A DNA stretch of 64,000 nucleotides from Streptomyces roseus (GTDB taxonomy: Bacteria > Actinomycetota > Actinomycetes > Streptomycetales > Streptomycetaceae). A program made the translations under genes and the position numbers. The stretch covers positions 17,143 through 81,142 of the forward strand of contig NZ_LFML01000022.1 of the NCBI RefSeq assembly GCF_001044425.1, in the 5' to 3' direction. Below are positions 9,570 to 18,663 of this stretch, in pieces; within the stretch, counting starts at the first letter, position 1, and every line of letters begins with the position of its first letter. Under the pieces are notes generated by a model that saw nothing but the letters and a program-made list of their open reading frames with translations, made no database searches and was not told the origin of the DNA.

Positions 9570-10639
9570 ACGCCCTCCAACTGCTCTTCGCCCTGCTCCT
9601 GGTCCTGGCCAATGGTTTCTTCGTCGGTGCCGAGTTCGCGCTCGTCTCCGTACGGCGCAGCCAGATCGAGCCGCTCGCCAAGGAGTCCAAGCGGGCCCGC
9701 CAGGTGCTGTACGGCCTGGAGAACCTGCCGCGGATGATGGCGGCGGCCCAGTTCGGCATCACCATCTGCTCCCTGACCCTCGGCGCGGTCGCCGAGCCGA
9801 CGGTGGCCCGCCTGCTGGAGCCGCTCTTCCACGCGGCGCACGTCCCGCAGGGCATGATCCACCCGCTGGGCTACGCGGTGGCGCTCGCCGCCGTCGTCTT
9901 CCTGCACCTGGTCATCGGCGAGATGGTGCCGAAGAACCTGGCCATGGCGGCGCCCGAGAAGACCGCCCTCTGGTTCAGCCCGGGCCTGGTGGCCTTCGCC
10001 CGGCTGTGCGGGCCCGTGACCAGCGCGCTGGGCTCCTGCGCGCACCTGGTGCTCCGCCTGTTCAAGGTGGAGCCCAAGGACGAGGTCGAGGCCGTCTACA
10101 CCAGCGCGCAGCTCGGCCGGCTCGTCGAGGACTCCCGGCAGGCCGGGCTCCTGGAGCCGGGGGAGCAGGAGCGCCTGGAGGACGCCCTGGAGCTGGGCAG
10201 CCGCCCGGTCACCGACGTCCTGCTCGCCCGGGACCGGCTCGTCACGGTCGGCCCCTCGGCCACCCCGCGCCAGATCGAGCAGCTGACGGTCCGCACCGGT
10301 TACTCCCGCTTCCCGGTCCGCTCCGAGAACGGCGCCTTCATGGGCTACCTGCACGTGAAGGACGTCCTGGACCTGGAGGACCGGGAGCGGGCCGTTCCCC
10401 AGCGGGTCTGGCGGCGGATGACCACCTTGTCCGCCACCCTCCCGCTGGACGACGCGCTCAGCGTCATGCGCCGGGACGCCACCCATCTGGCCCAGGTCGC
10501 CGACCCGGCCGGACGGGTGCTGGGCCTGGTCGCCCTGGAGGACGTCCTGGAGATGCTGGTCGGCGAGGTACGCGATCCCGCGCACCGCGTCCCGGCCCGC
10601 CGTCCGGGACCCCGCCAGACCAGCCGCGCCGGAGCGTGA
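9566..10639 (+). CDS. CNNM-family membrane protein lacking the CorC_HlyC domain
   Basis: Paralogue of the upstream gene: 357 residues with a DUF21 membrane domain starting LLFALLLVLANGFFVGAEFA and a CBS pair (about 210-335). It ends directly after the second CBS domain (LALEDVLEMLVGEVRD) and so lacks the C-terminal CorC_HlyC domain. Full and short forms encoded side by side are common in actinobacteria and may form heterodimers (inference). ATGA overlap with its partner, then a strong terminator. Confidence 0.88.
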   Translation: MNALQLLFALLLVLANGFFVGAEFALVSVRRSQIEPLAKESKRARQVLYGLENLPRMMAAAQFGITICSLTLGAVAEPTVARLLEPLFHAAHVPQGMIHPLGYAVALAAVVFLHLVIGEMVPKNLAMAAPEKTALWFSPGLVAFARLCGPVTSALGSCAHLVLRLFKVEPKDEVEAVYTSAQLGRLVEDSRQAGLLEPGEQERLEDALELGSRPVTDVLLARDRLVTVGPSATPRQIEQLTVRTGYSRFPVRSENGAFMGYLHVKDVLDLEDRERAVPQRVWRRMTTLSATLPLDDALSVMRRDATHLAQVADPAGRVLGLVALEDVLEMLVGEVRDPAHRVPARRPGPRQTSRAGA

Positions 10640-10642
10640 GCC

Positions 10643-10677
10643 GCCGCCGCCCCGCGAAACCCCCGCGGGGCGGCGGC
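10643..10677. terminator. Bidirectional hairpin terminator
   Basis: A perfect 14-bp stem (10643-10656 with 10664-10677) and a 7-nt loop lie between the convergent CNNM and AAA-ATPase genes. There is no U tract, as usual in Streptomyces. Confidence 0.8.
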
Positions 10678-10684
10678 GCCGGCG

Positions 10685-12625
10685 CTACATCGGGGGCGGC
10701 TCCGGCCGGTCGCGGTCCTGCGGGCCCCGGCCCGACAGGACCTCCCCGTAGGCCTGCATCAGGTCCGGCAGCCGCAGCGTCGCCAGGTCGTCGCGGGAGG
10801 GCTCGCCGGGGAAGCCCGCCAGCCGCAGGTCGCGGTACGCGCAGCTCTTCTCGTACAGCGTGCGCAGGAAGCGGCCGTTGCCCAGCTCGTCGATCCAGCC
10901 CTGCTCGACCACGTGCCCGCTGATGCTGCGCAGCTCGTCCAGGGCCTCCTCGTCCCAGCAGTCCCCGTTGGCATCCGCCAGCACCCCGCCGATGGCGGTC
11001 AGTTCCGGCGGCCGGTAGCTGGGGAAGTCGACCCGGGTCGTGAACCGCGAGGACAGCCCCGGGTTGGCGGCCAGCAGCCGGTCCATCCCCGCCGGGTAGC
11101 CGGCCAGGATGACCACCAGGTGGTCCCGGTTGTCCTCGGCGCGCTTCAGCAGTACTTGGAGGGCCTCGTCCCCGTACGCGTCGCCCTTGCTGTACCCGGT
11201 GTTGGAGAGGCTGTACGCCTCGTCCACGAAGAGCACCCCGCCGATCGCGGAATCGATGAGCTCGTTCGCCTTCACGGCCGTCTGCCCGAGGAACTCGCCC
11301 ACCAGGTCCGCCCGCTGGGCCTCCACCAGGTGGTCCCCGCCCAGCAGCCCGAGTGCGTAGAAGACCCGGCCCAGGATCCGCGCCACCGTGGTCTTGCCGG
11401 TGCCCGAGGGCCCGGAGAAGACGAAGTGCCGCTTCGGAGGCTGCACCGGAAGCCCCTGCCCGGCCCGGAGCCTGGCCATGTGCAGCTGTGCGGAGAGCGC
11501 CTTCACCTGCCGTTTCACCGGCTCCAGGCCCACCATCCGCTCCAGCTCCGCGAGCGCCGCGGCGAGCAGTTCCGGATCGGCAGGCCCCGCCGGCAGTCCG
11601 CCGGGGGCCGTCTGCGGCGGGACCGCCACCTTGCGGCGCACGCCCTCCACCCGGCCCGTGCCCGGCGCCCCGAACCGCGGATCCGGATCCGGCGCCATCA
11701 GCGGATCCGGCTCCGCCTGTCCGTCCGCCGCGATGTCCTGGACGGGGCCGCCGCCGAGGGCCACCGCCGCGAAGTCCCCGCCGACGGGGGACAGATCGTG
11801 GCCGACGTACCCCTCGTAGCCGGAAGCGGCGTATCCGGCGTACCCGTCGGCCCCGTCGACGTAGTCGCTGTCCTCGATCGCCGTCAGCCGGGCGGCGGTG
11901 TCCATGAAAGCCGGGTCCACCCGGTGCACCGCCCGGTACAGCGGCAGGGCCGCCGCGCTGCGCCCGGTGCCCTCGTGCGCCCGCGCCAGCCAGTACCGCA
12001 GCTCCTTGCGCTGCGGCTGCTCGCTGCGACAGCGCATCAGCGCCGCCGAGAGCATCGGTTCGGCCTGCCCGTACATCTCCAGGCGGACCCGGGCCATCCC
12101 GCCGAACAGGCCCGCCTCGATCCCGAGCAGCGGATCGTCCACCAGCGGCTCGGTGTGCCGCACCAGCTGCTCCCAGTCCTTGACCAGGTAGGCGCGGCAG
12201 GCGTGCAGGAACCGCACCTGCGCGTCGGCGTCCACCGGCGGCAGGGCGGCCAGCGCCTGGTCCAGCTCGGGGACGTGCCGGCCGTCCAGCCAGTGCGAGG
12301 CGTGGGCCAGCAGCAGGTCCCGCCGGCTCTCCAGCACCGGCTGGACCCACCAGCCGAGCCAGTACCAGGAGTTCAGCGTCCGCCGGTGGCGGGCCCGCTG
12401 CTCGCCGAAGCGGTCGCGGTAGGCGTACATGCGCAATAAGGCGTTCGTGGTGTCCACCCGGAGCGCGTGCAGGCCCAGCCACGCGTCGGCCATCGAGGGA
12501 TCCAGTCGTACGGCCGCCCGGAACTCCTCCTCGGCCTGCGGATAGGCGCCCATGGTGCAGGCGTCCACCCCGCGCAGCCAGGCGAGTTCGGCCGGGGCGT
12601 GCGTGCCCGGCGTGCCGAAATCCAT
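10685..12625 (-). CDS. EccA/CbxX-type AAA+ ATPase with TPR-like N-terminus
   Basis: Cytosolic 646-residue protein. The N-terminal part (about 1-270) is helical and TPR-like, as in EccA of type VII secretion. An acidic, low-complexity linker rich in Asp, Gly and Tyr (about 270-350) follows, then a CbxX/CfqX-class AAA+ domain with Walker A GPSGTGKTT (about 405) and Walker B GVLFVDEAY (about 460). The start MDFGTPG is chosen at ATG 12625 behind a G-rich site; upstream extensions look non-coding. No ESX genes (EsxA/B, EccC, EccD) are nearby, so the partner is unknown. It could equally be a Rubisco-activase-like remodeller of another complex. Confidence 0.82.
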   Translation of the reverse strand: MDFGTPGTHAPAELAWLRGVDACTMGAYPQAEEEFRAAVRLDPSMADAWLGLHALRVDTTNALLRMYAYRDRFGEQRARHRRTLNSWYWLGWWVQPVLESRRDLLLAHASHWLDGRHVPELDQALAALPPVDADAQVRFLHACRAYLVKDWEQLVRHTEPLVDDPLLGIEAGLFGGMARVRLEMYGQAEPMLSAALMRCRSEQPQRKELRYWLARAHEGTGRSAAALPLYRAVHRVDPAFMDTAARLTAIEDSDYVDGADGYAGYAASGYEGYVGHDLSPVGGDFAAVALGGGPVQDIAADGQAEPDPLMAPDPDPRFGAPGTGRVEGVRRKVAVPPQTAPGGLPAGPADPELLAAALAELERMVGLEPVKRQVKALSAQLHMARLRAGQGLPVQPPKRHFVFSGPSGTGKTTVARILGRVFYALGLLGGDHLVEAQRADLVGEFLGQTAVKANELIDSAIGGVLFVDEAYSLSNTGYSKGDAYGDEALQVLLKRAEDNRDHLVVILAGYPAGMDRLLAANPGLSSRFTTRVDFPSYRPPELTAIGGVLADANGDCWDEEALDELRSISGHVVEQGWIDELGNGRFLRTLYEKSCAYRDLRLAGFPGEPSRDDLATLRLPDLMQAYGEVLSGRGPQDRDRPEPPPM

Positions 12626-12860
12626 CACATCCCCCACAAGCCTGCCCCCGTGGTGCACGGCAACCCCCGCGGTGCGCCCGCGAGTTGTCCACCGCGCCGA
12701 TGAAATCAGGGGTGCATCGTACCTGCGGCCAGGCACCATACGTAGGGTGCGGCGGGCACCGGTCGCAGGCGCACCAGGGGCGCGCGAGGTGACTCAGGGT
12801 GAAGGTTTCGGGGTGGTCGGGCCCGCGCGGCGCCGGTGGGGAAACGGCCCGGGGCAGAAC

Positions 12861-12896
12861 GAAGCCCCCGATCACGGGGGAACAATCGGGGGCTTC
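12861..12896 (-). terminator. Hairpin terminator in the 12.6-13.0 kb gap
   Basis: Perfect 12-bp stem GAAGCCCCCGAT (12861-12872) and its complement (12885-12896) with a 12-nt loop. It lies downstream of the minus-strand kinase gene and upstream of the AAA-ATPase gene. The remaining sequence between 12626 and 13003 shows no other convincing feature. Confidence 0.7.
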
Positions 12897-13003
12897 GCGT
12901 CCGCTGCGGCCTGGAAAGACCGCGCATTGAGAACGTAAGGCCGGTGCGGGGGCCAGGTCAAGCACGTCGGTACGGGCCCGCGCGGGCGGATGCGCCGAGC
13001 GGC

Positions 13004-13657
13004 TCAGGCCCGGGGGAATTCGTCACCTTGAGTGAGCGAAGAGGCCCTTCCGGCTGTCGCATCCGTCCCGGAAGTCCACTCGTATCCCGTACCGCTCTGG
13101 CGTACCAAAGTGTCGGCGAAGGGGCGCGAAGGATCATCCGCGAAGTGCGCGAGCTCCGCGCGCTCCCATCCGTCCCAGAAGTCGGAAAGTTCACGCCCGT
13201 CCCGATTTCGCCCGCGCCCCCAGGACTGCACCCGCGGGGTCTCCATCCACAGCAGTCGCGCCAGATGCGGGCGCAGCGCCCGACGCCCGGCCCCGACCCC
13301 TTCGATCAGCAGAAGCGGAACCGGCTCCAGCACCCGCTCGGGGCCGAAGTGCCGCTCCACCCAGTCGTACGGGGTCCAGCGGGCCGCCCGGCCGGCGGCG
13401 AGCGGTTCCAGCACCTGCGCGCGCAGCCGCCGCACCCACGAGAAGAGCTCCTCGTGAGTGGCGATGTCGTCCAGGTGCAGCACCGGAGCCCCGCCCAGCG
13501 CCTCGGCGAGCAGCCCGGCGAACGTGCTCTTGCCCGACCCGGCGTGCCCGTCGACGGCGATCAGCCGGACCGGACCCAGCGAGGGCGGCAGGGCGGAGAG
13601 CTCGCGCGCGAGCGACCCGAGCGACGGGGGTGACGGGGGTGACGGCTGAGGCTCCAC
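13004..13657 (-). CDS. P-loop nucleoside/uridine-kinase-like protein
   Basis: A 217-residue cytosolic NTPase. The P-loop is AVDGHAGSGKSTFAG (about residue 30), followed by a substrate loop LHLDDIATHEEL and a strand LLLIEGVGAGR. This is the layout of uridine kinase and related phosphotransferases, but the substrate is not evident. The GTG at 13657 was chosen because coding bias stops there. A TACTCT -10-like sequence 8-13 nt upstream suggests a leaderless transcript. Residues 4-11 come from a short GGGGGTGAC direct repeat in the DNA. Confidence 0.8.
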   Translation of the reverse strand: MEPQPSPPSPPSLGSLARELSALPPSLGPVRLIAVDGHAGSGKSTFAGLLAEALGGAPVLHLDDIATHEELFSWVRRLRAQVLEPLAAGRAARWTPYDWVERHFGPERVLEPVPLLLIEGVGAGRRALRPHLARLLWMETPRVQSWGRGRNRDGRELSDFWDGWERAELAHFADDPSRPFADTLVRQSGTGYEWTSGTDATAGRASSLTQGDEFPRA

Positions 13658-13791
13658 CCGGCCAGAGTAGGGCCCTGGCCTGCGAAGGTCCCACGTCACC
13701 CCGACGCGGGGTCGTGGCTTCGCCCCCGGGCGGACGGGAACTGGAAGGGTGGGGGACCGACCCGCCGCACCGACCCTTGGGGGCCACGCCG

Positions 13792-15195
13792 ATGACCGCA
13801 CCCACGCCACGCCGGGCCCTGCTGGCCCTCGCCCTCGCCGCGACCGCCGCCGCGGCGGTCCCCGGTGGCCGCGCCTCGGCGGCCGCCACCCGCGGGGAGG
13901 ACGGCCCGCGGGGTGAGGCGGAGCGCGCCGGGGACGCGCCGGGCGAAGCCGCGGCCAGGGCGGTCGACAACCGGTTCTGGTACTCGTACGCGCACTGGCT
14001 GGCCGGCACGCACCACGGCACCGCCGCCCTCGCCGGCTCCCGCCCCGGCCTGGTGATCGACATCCCGGCCGGCCGCACCGAGTACACCGACCCGCACACC
14101 GCGAAGAAGGCGACCTGGGAGTACGCGGTCTGGACCTCCCCGGTGTACCGCTCCTCCGTACCCGGGACCGAGGCCGTCGCCTCCTGGAACGCCCACACCC
14201 CGGCGGGCACCTGGATCCAGATCGAACTGCGCGCCACGTACGGCAGCGGGGCCGTCGGCCCCTGGTACGTGATGGGCCGCTGGGCCTCCGGCGACGGGGA
14301 CGTGCGCCGCACCTCCGTGGACGGCCAGAGCGACGGCAGCACCACCGTGTGGACCGACACGCTCGCCGTCGACGCGCCCGCGAAGGCCAACGGCGTACGG
14401 ATCGCCGACTGGCAGCTGCGCCTGACCCTCCACCGCAAGCCCGGCGCCGCCCTGACCCCGACGGTGTGGTTGGCCGGGGCCATGGTCTCCGACGTCCCGG
14501 ACCGGTTCACCGTCCCCGCCTGCGCCCCCGTGGGCAAGGCCCGCGAACTGAAGGTCCCCCGCTACTCGCAGGAGCTCCACAAGGGCCACTACCCCCAGTA
14601 CGACAACGGCGGCGAGGCCTGGTGCAGCCCCACCTCCTCCCAGATGACCATCGAGTACTGGGGCCGCAAGCCGGCCGCCGGGGACCTGGCCTGGGTGGAT
14701 GCCCGCTACCCCGATCCGCAGGTCTGCCACGCCGCCCGGTCCACCTACGACAGCGCGTACAAGGGCTGCGGCAACTGGTCCTTCAACGCCGCGTACGCCG
14801 CCACGTACACCGATCTCGCCGGGGTGGTGACCCGGCTCCATTCCCTCGCGGACGTGGAGACCCTGATCGGCTCCGGCATCCCGGTGATCACCTCGCTGTC
14901 CTTCCGCGCTGAGGAGCTCACCGGAGCCGGCTACGGGACGGCGGGCCACCTGATGACCGTCGTCGGCTTCACCGCCGCCGGGGACGTGGTCGCCAACGAC
15001 CCGAACTCGCCCGACGACACGGCCGTCCGCCGCGTGTACAGGCGCCGGGAGTGGGAGAACGCCTGGCTGCGGACGAAGCGTACGAATGCCGCGGGGAAGG
15101 TTGCGTCCGGCTCCGGAGGCGTCTGCTACCTGTACGCCCCGGCCCGGCCGAGCGCCGTCCAGATCGCGGCCCTGCGGGCCGTGGGAGTGCTGTGA
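13792..15195 (+). CDS. Secreted C39-family cysteine peptidase
   Basis: The 467-residue exported protein opens with a signal peptide (Arg-Arg, Ala/Leu-rich core, AxA near residue 32). The N-terminal half (about 60-240) is a beta-rich domain of unknown role. The C-terminal half (about 250-467) is a papain-like C39_2 domain: Cys in EAWCSPTSS (about 285), His in GHLMTVVGF, Asp/Asn in VANDPNSPDD. It is not fused to an ABC transporter, so it is a free peptidase-like enzyme and not a bacteriocin exporter. Start ATG 13792; the signal peptide supports it. Confidence 0.85.
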   Translation: MTAPTPRRALLALALAATAAAAVPGGRASAAATRGEDGPRGEAERAGDAPGEAAARAVDNRFWYSYAHWLAGTHHGTAALAGSRPGLVIDIPAGRTEYTDPHTAKKATWEYAVWTSPVYRSSVPGTEAVASWNAHTPAGTWIQIELRATYGSGAVGPWYVMGRWASGDGDVRRTSVDGQSDGSTTVWTDTLAVDAPAKANGVRIADWQLRLTLHRKPGAALTPTVWLAGAMVSDVPDRFTVPACAPVGKARELKVPRYSQELHKGHYPQYDNGGEAWCSPTSSQMTIEYWGRKPAAGDLAWVDARYPDPQVCHAARSTYDSAYKGCGNWSFNAAYAATYTDLAGVVTRLHSLADVETLIGSGIPVITSLSFRAEELTGAGYGTAGHLMTVVGFTAAGDVVANDPNSPDDTAVRRVYRRREWENAWLRTKRTNAAGKVASGSGGVCYLYAPARPSAVQIAALRAVGVL

Positions 15196-15301
15196 CCGGC
15201 ATGCAGCGGACATGCGGCACACACCCGTTGACCGCGGGCGCAGATAAGCGGAACATAAAGCCATAAAGGGCACATAAGGCTTCTACAGGAGGCGGCCCGC
15301 C

Positions 15302-15724
15302 ATGACCACCCACAGCATCGAACACCACCCCGACCTCGCCGAGATGCGCTCCCGGTTCGAGCGGGTCACCAGCACCCCCGCCGCGCAGGCCGTGGAGGCG
15401 CTGGCCCTCATCACCGGCCTGTACCTGGCGGCCTCGCCCTGGATCGCCGGGTTCAGCGGACTCGGCTCTCTGGCGGTCAACAACCTGATCGCCGGCGTGG
15501 CGTACTGCCTGTGCATGAGCGGACTCGGCTCCGCGTACGAGCGCACCCATGCGATGGCCTGGACGGCGGTCGCCATCGGAGCCTGGACGATCGTGGCTCC
15601 CTGGGTCATCGCCGGTGACGTCAGCACCACCCGCAGTGTGCTCAGCAACGTCATCACCGGCGCCGTCGCGCTGCTGCTCGCACTCGCCATGGCGGGCATG
15701 GCGGGCCGCAACCGCACCGCCTGA
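15302..15724 (+). CDS. SPW-repeat membrane protein
   Basis: A 140-residue protein with four hydrophobic helices in two SPW repeats, marked by LYLAASPWIAGF and TIVAPWVIAG. The N-terminal 25 residues are polar. Family function is unknown. ATG 15302 lies 8 nt after AGGAGGCGG. It is a single-gene unit beyond the C39 peptidase. Confidence 0.85.
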   Translation: MTTHSIEHHPDLAEMRSRFERVTSTPAAQAVEALALITGLYLAASPWIAGFSGLGSLAVNNLIAGVAYCLCMSGLGSAYERTHAMAWTAVAIGAWTIVAPWVIAGDVSTTRSVLSNVITGAVALLLALAMAGMAGRNRTA

Positions 15725-15887
15725 CCCGCACGCCCCGTACGACGCGTACAGCCCGTACGACCCGTACGCGCCGGGCCCCGACCGCGAGCCGGCCGGGGCC
15801 CGGTGGCATGCCGGGGGCACGTGATACGCGCCACGAGTGACGGCCGTCTCTACCGCGAAAGCCGCGAACGCTGTCACATTGGACGGC

Positions 15888-16040
15888 ATGACCGCACACA
15901 GCGCCTCCCTCACCGCCCGCGCCCGCAGCCTCGTCGGCACCGGTGGCCCCAAGGACCACTCCACGTGGCTTGAGCACGTGCTCGGCTGGACGCTGGTGGT
16001 CGTCGTCGCCATGTTCGTCACGCAGGTCGGCTGGCTCTGA
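15888..16040 (+). CDS. SCO1431-type small membrane protein
   Basis: A 50-residue protein with a polar N-terminus (TARARSLVGTGGPKD), the conserved HSTWLEHVLGW and one C-terminal transmembrane helix (TLVVVVAMFVTQVGWL). This pattern matches the SCO1431 family of Streptomyces small membrane proteins. ATG 15888 gives the usual family length; an in-frame GTG at 15837 would add 17 residues. Function unknown. Confidence 0.78.
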   Translation: MTAHSASLTARARSLVGTGGPKDHSTWLEHVLGWTLVVVVAMFVTQVGWL

Positions 16041-16100
16041 CCCGCGGGCCCGCGCGCGACGGACCCGTAGGGGTGTGCGGGGCCTCCGGGCGCGGCGCGC

Positions 16101-17039
16101 CTACGAGGCCTCCAGCCGCAGGCCGTCCGTGACGATCACGTCCGAGGTGACCAGCGCCTGCTCCGCGCTGACCCGCGTCATGAAGACGAACGGCGGGATC
16201 ACCGGGGGAGCGGGCAGCCCTTCCGGGCTGAAGGTGACGCACAGCAGCCCCTCGATGCAGCCGCTGAACTTCGTCAGGTACAAGGTCACGTTGCCCCGCA
16301 GCTCCAGGGAGCCGGCGGCCAGCCCGTACTCCTCGCGGCCGTCGCGGGTGCGCAGCCGGTAGTCGGTCAGCGAGGCCGCCCGCATCTTCAGCACCAGCAC
16401 CTTCAGCGGCCCGTCGGCCGTCGCGACCTCGCCGACCCCCGCGAAGGCGAAGCCCTGCGGGGCGAAGAGCGAAGTGGTGACCGTCGGGGGAGTCCGGGGT
16501 GCCGTCGGCGGCCCCTGCGGGGCGGCCGCCGCCCTCGCGGGCGGGGCCCCCGTCGCCAGTACGGCCGCCAGCAGCACCGGCAGTACGGCGGCGAGCGCCC
16601 GCGGGCCGGTCCCGCCCGGCCGGTGCCCGTACGGGTCCTCCCCGTCGGCGGCCGCGTCCGGGAGCGGCGTCCACCCGAAGGCCAGCGCGCTCCCGGTGAT
16701 CCCGAGCAGCATGCCGACCAGGAACCCGCCCAGGTTGGTCGCCAGGAACGACAGCACCGACAGCAGCAGCGCGTGGACGGAGACGTACGTCCGTGCCTGC
16801 GGCAGGAACCACAGGAACAGGCCCGCCACGACCAGTGCGGCGCCGATCCCGATCGCCGCGATCCCGCCGAGCCCCAGACTCACCAGCACGGTCAGCGGGG
16901 AGAGCGGGACCAGCAGCAGCTCCGCCCCGCCGAGGACGACCAGGAGTCCGCCCCAGAACGGCCGGGTCCGGCGCCAGGCGCGCAGCCGGCGCCGCTGCCG
17001 GGAGAAGGCGAGCGGCGGCCGGGGGCGGCTCAGAAGCAC
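16101..17039 (-). CDS. DUF6114 membrane protein
   Basis: A 312-residue integral membrane protein. Four hydrophobic helices occupy about 27-135 (WGGLLVVLGGAELLLVPLSP is one). A proline/alanine-rich region (about 140-200) follows, then a beta-rich C-terminal domain (200-312) resembling the repeat seen in the upstream DUF6230 protein. Its start overlaps the end of that gene by 10 bp, so the two form an operon. The role is unknown; membrane anchoring of the partner is an inference. Confidence 0.82.
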   Translation of the reverse strand: MLLSRPRPPLAFSRQRRRLRAWRRTRPFWGGLLVVLGGAELLLVPLSPLTVLVSLGLGGIAAIGIGAALVVAGLFLWFLPQARTYVSVHALLLSVLSFLATNLGGFLVGMLLGITGSALAFGWTPLPDAAADGEDPYGHRPGGTGPRALAAVLPVLLAAVLATGAPPARAAAAPQGPPTAPRTPPTVTTSLFAPQGFAFAGVGEVATADGPLKVLVLKMRAASLTDYRLRTRDGREEYGLAAGSLELRGNVTLYLTKFSGCIEGLLCVTFSPEGLPAPPVIPPFVFMTRVSAEQALVTSDVIVTDGLRLEAS

Positions 17040-17680
17040 TTCTCGCCGTCCAGGCCCACGCTCAGGCGCATGCCCTTCAGGCGGAAGTTCCCGCCGGTCG
17101 CGGACCAGGCGTGCGATCTCACCCCGACCACCTCGATGTCCCCGGCCTGGAGCCCGAACTTCCCCGGCTCCCCCCTGACCCCGTCCACCCGGTCGAGGGT
17201 GGAGGCGTCCCGGCCGATCTGCGCCGTGCCGAAGGTCGCGTCCCCGTCGAGGTCCTCGCCGTCGATGACGAGGTTGCTGGCCGTGACCTCCCCGGCCGCG
17301 CCGCCCGCCGTCAGCTTGAAGACCACCGTGCCCAGCGGGGTCTGCACCTCGGCGGCCTGGCAGATGTCGGCGAGCGTGGCCTCGCCTATGCCGAGCAGCG
17401 CGACCGGATGCCCCTTGCCGTCGACGGAGCGGTCCGTCTGCACGTACGAGGCGAGGCCCTTGCTGCTCAGCTTCGACGAGGAGACCTGGAAGGCGGTCCC
17501 GGAGACGGCGAACGACGCGGCGAGCGCGCCCTGCGCCATGACCACGGCCATCGCACCGACGGCGAGGACCGCCGGCACCGCCACGGCGGCCGACTTCCGC
17601 CAGCGCACCCGGCCTTCGCGCCTGCCGACCGGGTCCGAGGGCGGTTCGCCGGCCCTGTCCGTGTCGCTGTTAGTGCTCAT
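17030..17680 (-). CDS. DUF6230 membrane-anchored protein
   Basis: A 216-residue protein with a basic cytosolic start, one membrane helix (about 30-52, VPAVLAVGAMAVVMAQGALA) and a beta-rich external domain ending in a conserved Cys (EKCF). Homologues are sometimes annotated as cholesterol esterase, but I see no hydrolase motif. First gene of the DUF6230-DUF6114 pair and divergent from a TetR regulator 99 bp away. Confidence 0.82.
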   Translation of the reverse strand: MSTNSDTDRAGEPPSDPVGRREGRVRWRKSAAVAVPAVLAVGAMAVVMAQGALAASFAVSGTAFQVSSSKLSSKGLASYVQTDRSVDGKGHPVALLGIGEATLADICQAAEVQTPLGTVVFKLTAGGAAGEVTASNLVIDGEDLDGDATFGTAQIGRDASTLDRVDGVRGEPGKFGLQAGDIEVVGVRSHAWSATGGNFRLKGMRLSVGLDGEKCF

Positions 17681-17732
17681 GGAAGTGCCTCCCGTACGTC
17701 GTCCGTGCGCAGGGGAAGTGCTCGAGACAGGT

Positions 17733-17760
17733 CTGCCATACTGCGGGCATCCTGTGGCAG
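17733..17760. promoter_or_regulatory. Candidate operator between DUF6230 and TetR genes
   Basis: Inverted repeat CTGCCA (17733-17738) and TGGCAG (17755-17760) with a 16-nt centre, in the 99-bp divergent space next to the TetR start. Position suggests autoregulation and control of the pair. Assignment rests on position and symmetry only. Confidence 0.4.
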
Positions 17761-17779
17761 TTCGAGGCTAGGGCCGAAT

Positions 17780-18514
17780 TTGAATATTAGTCAACAGCGT
17801 CGCGCGAGCGGGCGTTCGCAGGTTCGCAGGGCCGAACTCATAGCGATCGGGCGCAAGTTGTTCGCCGACACCTCGTACGACGCGCTCTCCATGGACGACA
17901 TCGCCAAGCAGGCCGGCGTCGCCAAGGGGCTGATCTACTACTACTTCAAGAGCAAGCGCGGCTACTACCTCGCCATCGTCGGGGACTCGGTGGCCGAGCT
18001 CGTCGCCCGCGCCGCCGGGGAGCCGGACCTGCCCAAGGTCGAGCGGGTGCGCCGCACCATCGACGGCTACCTCCACTACGCCGAGCACCACCAGGCCGCC
18101 TACCGCACGATCGTCACCGGGGGAGTGGGCTCCGACGCCGAGGTGCTCGCGATCCGCGACGCGGTACGCGAGGAGCTGGTGGCCACCATCGCCGAGGGCG
18201 CGTACGGGAGCCGGGTCATCCCGCCGCTCGCCCGGCTCGCGCTCGTGGGCTGGCTCTCCGGGGTCGAGGGGACCACGCTGGAGTGGATCGGCGCTCTGGC
18301 CGCTGAGGCCCAGGTGGAATCGGGGACGGACGCGGATGCGGAATGCGGCGCGCGGCAGCCCGGCCGGGAGCGCCTCGGGGCCCTTCTCGTCCGCCAGCTG
18401 CGCGCGACCCTGACGGTGATCGGGGAGTTCGTCCCGGAGTGTCCCCCGCCGCCCCTTCCCGAAGAGGCGTTCGAGACCGCGGGTGATCTTGCCGCGGTGA
18501 CGGGACGACCCTGA
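17780..18514 (+). CDS. TetR/AcrR-family regulator
   Basis: A 244-residue DNA-binding repressor. The helix-turn-helix is clear at about 18-65: ELIAIGRKLFADTSYDALSM, then DIAKQAGVAKGLIYYYFKSK, which is the conserved TetR recognition helix. The C-terminal ligand domain carries an unusual insertion rich in Glu, Asp and Ala (about 176-196). A TTG start at 17780 (MNISQQRR) with AGGG upstream is the best fit, since the frame further upstream is non-coding. Divergent from DUF6230/DUF6114, its probable target. Confidence 0.88.
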   Translation: MNISQQRRASGRSQVRRAELIAIGRKLFADTSYDALSMDDIAKQAGVAKGLIYYYFKSKRGYYLAIVGDSVAELVARAAGEPDLPKVERVRRTIDGYLHYAEHHQAAYRTIVTGGVGSDAEVLAIRDAVREELVATIAEGAYGSRVIPPLARLALVGWLSGVEGTTLEWIGALAAEAQVESGTDADAECGARQPGRERLGALLVRQLRATLTVIGEFVPECPPPPLPEEAFETAGDLAAVTGRP

Positions 18515-18663
18515 TCGGGCATACTCAAGCCGCCCGCAGCCACTGATCTGCCGCTTCCGTGATCCGGGAGGGCAGTATCGGCTGTGTGAAGCACCGAGAC
18601 CCGGCGGCCCGTCCCACACCTCACGTGCCGCCGCCGTGCCCGATGAGGGAGGAGAGCGCCGCC

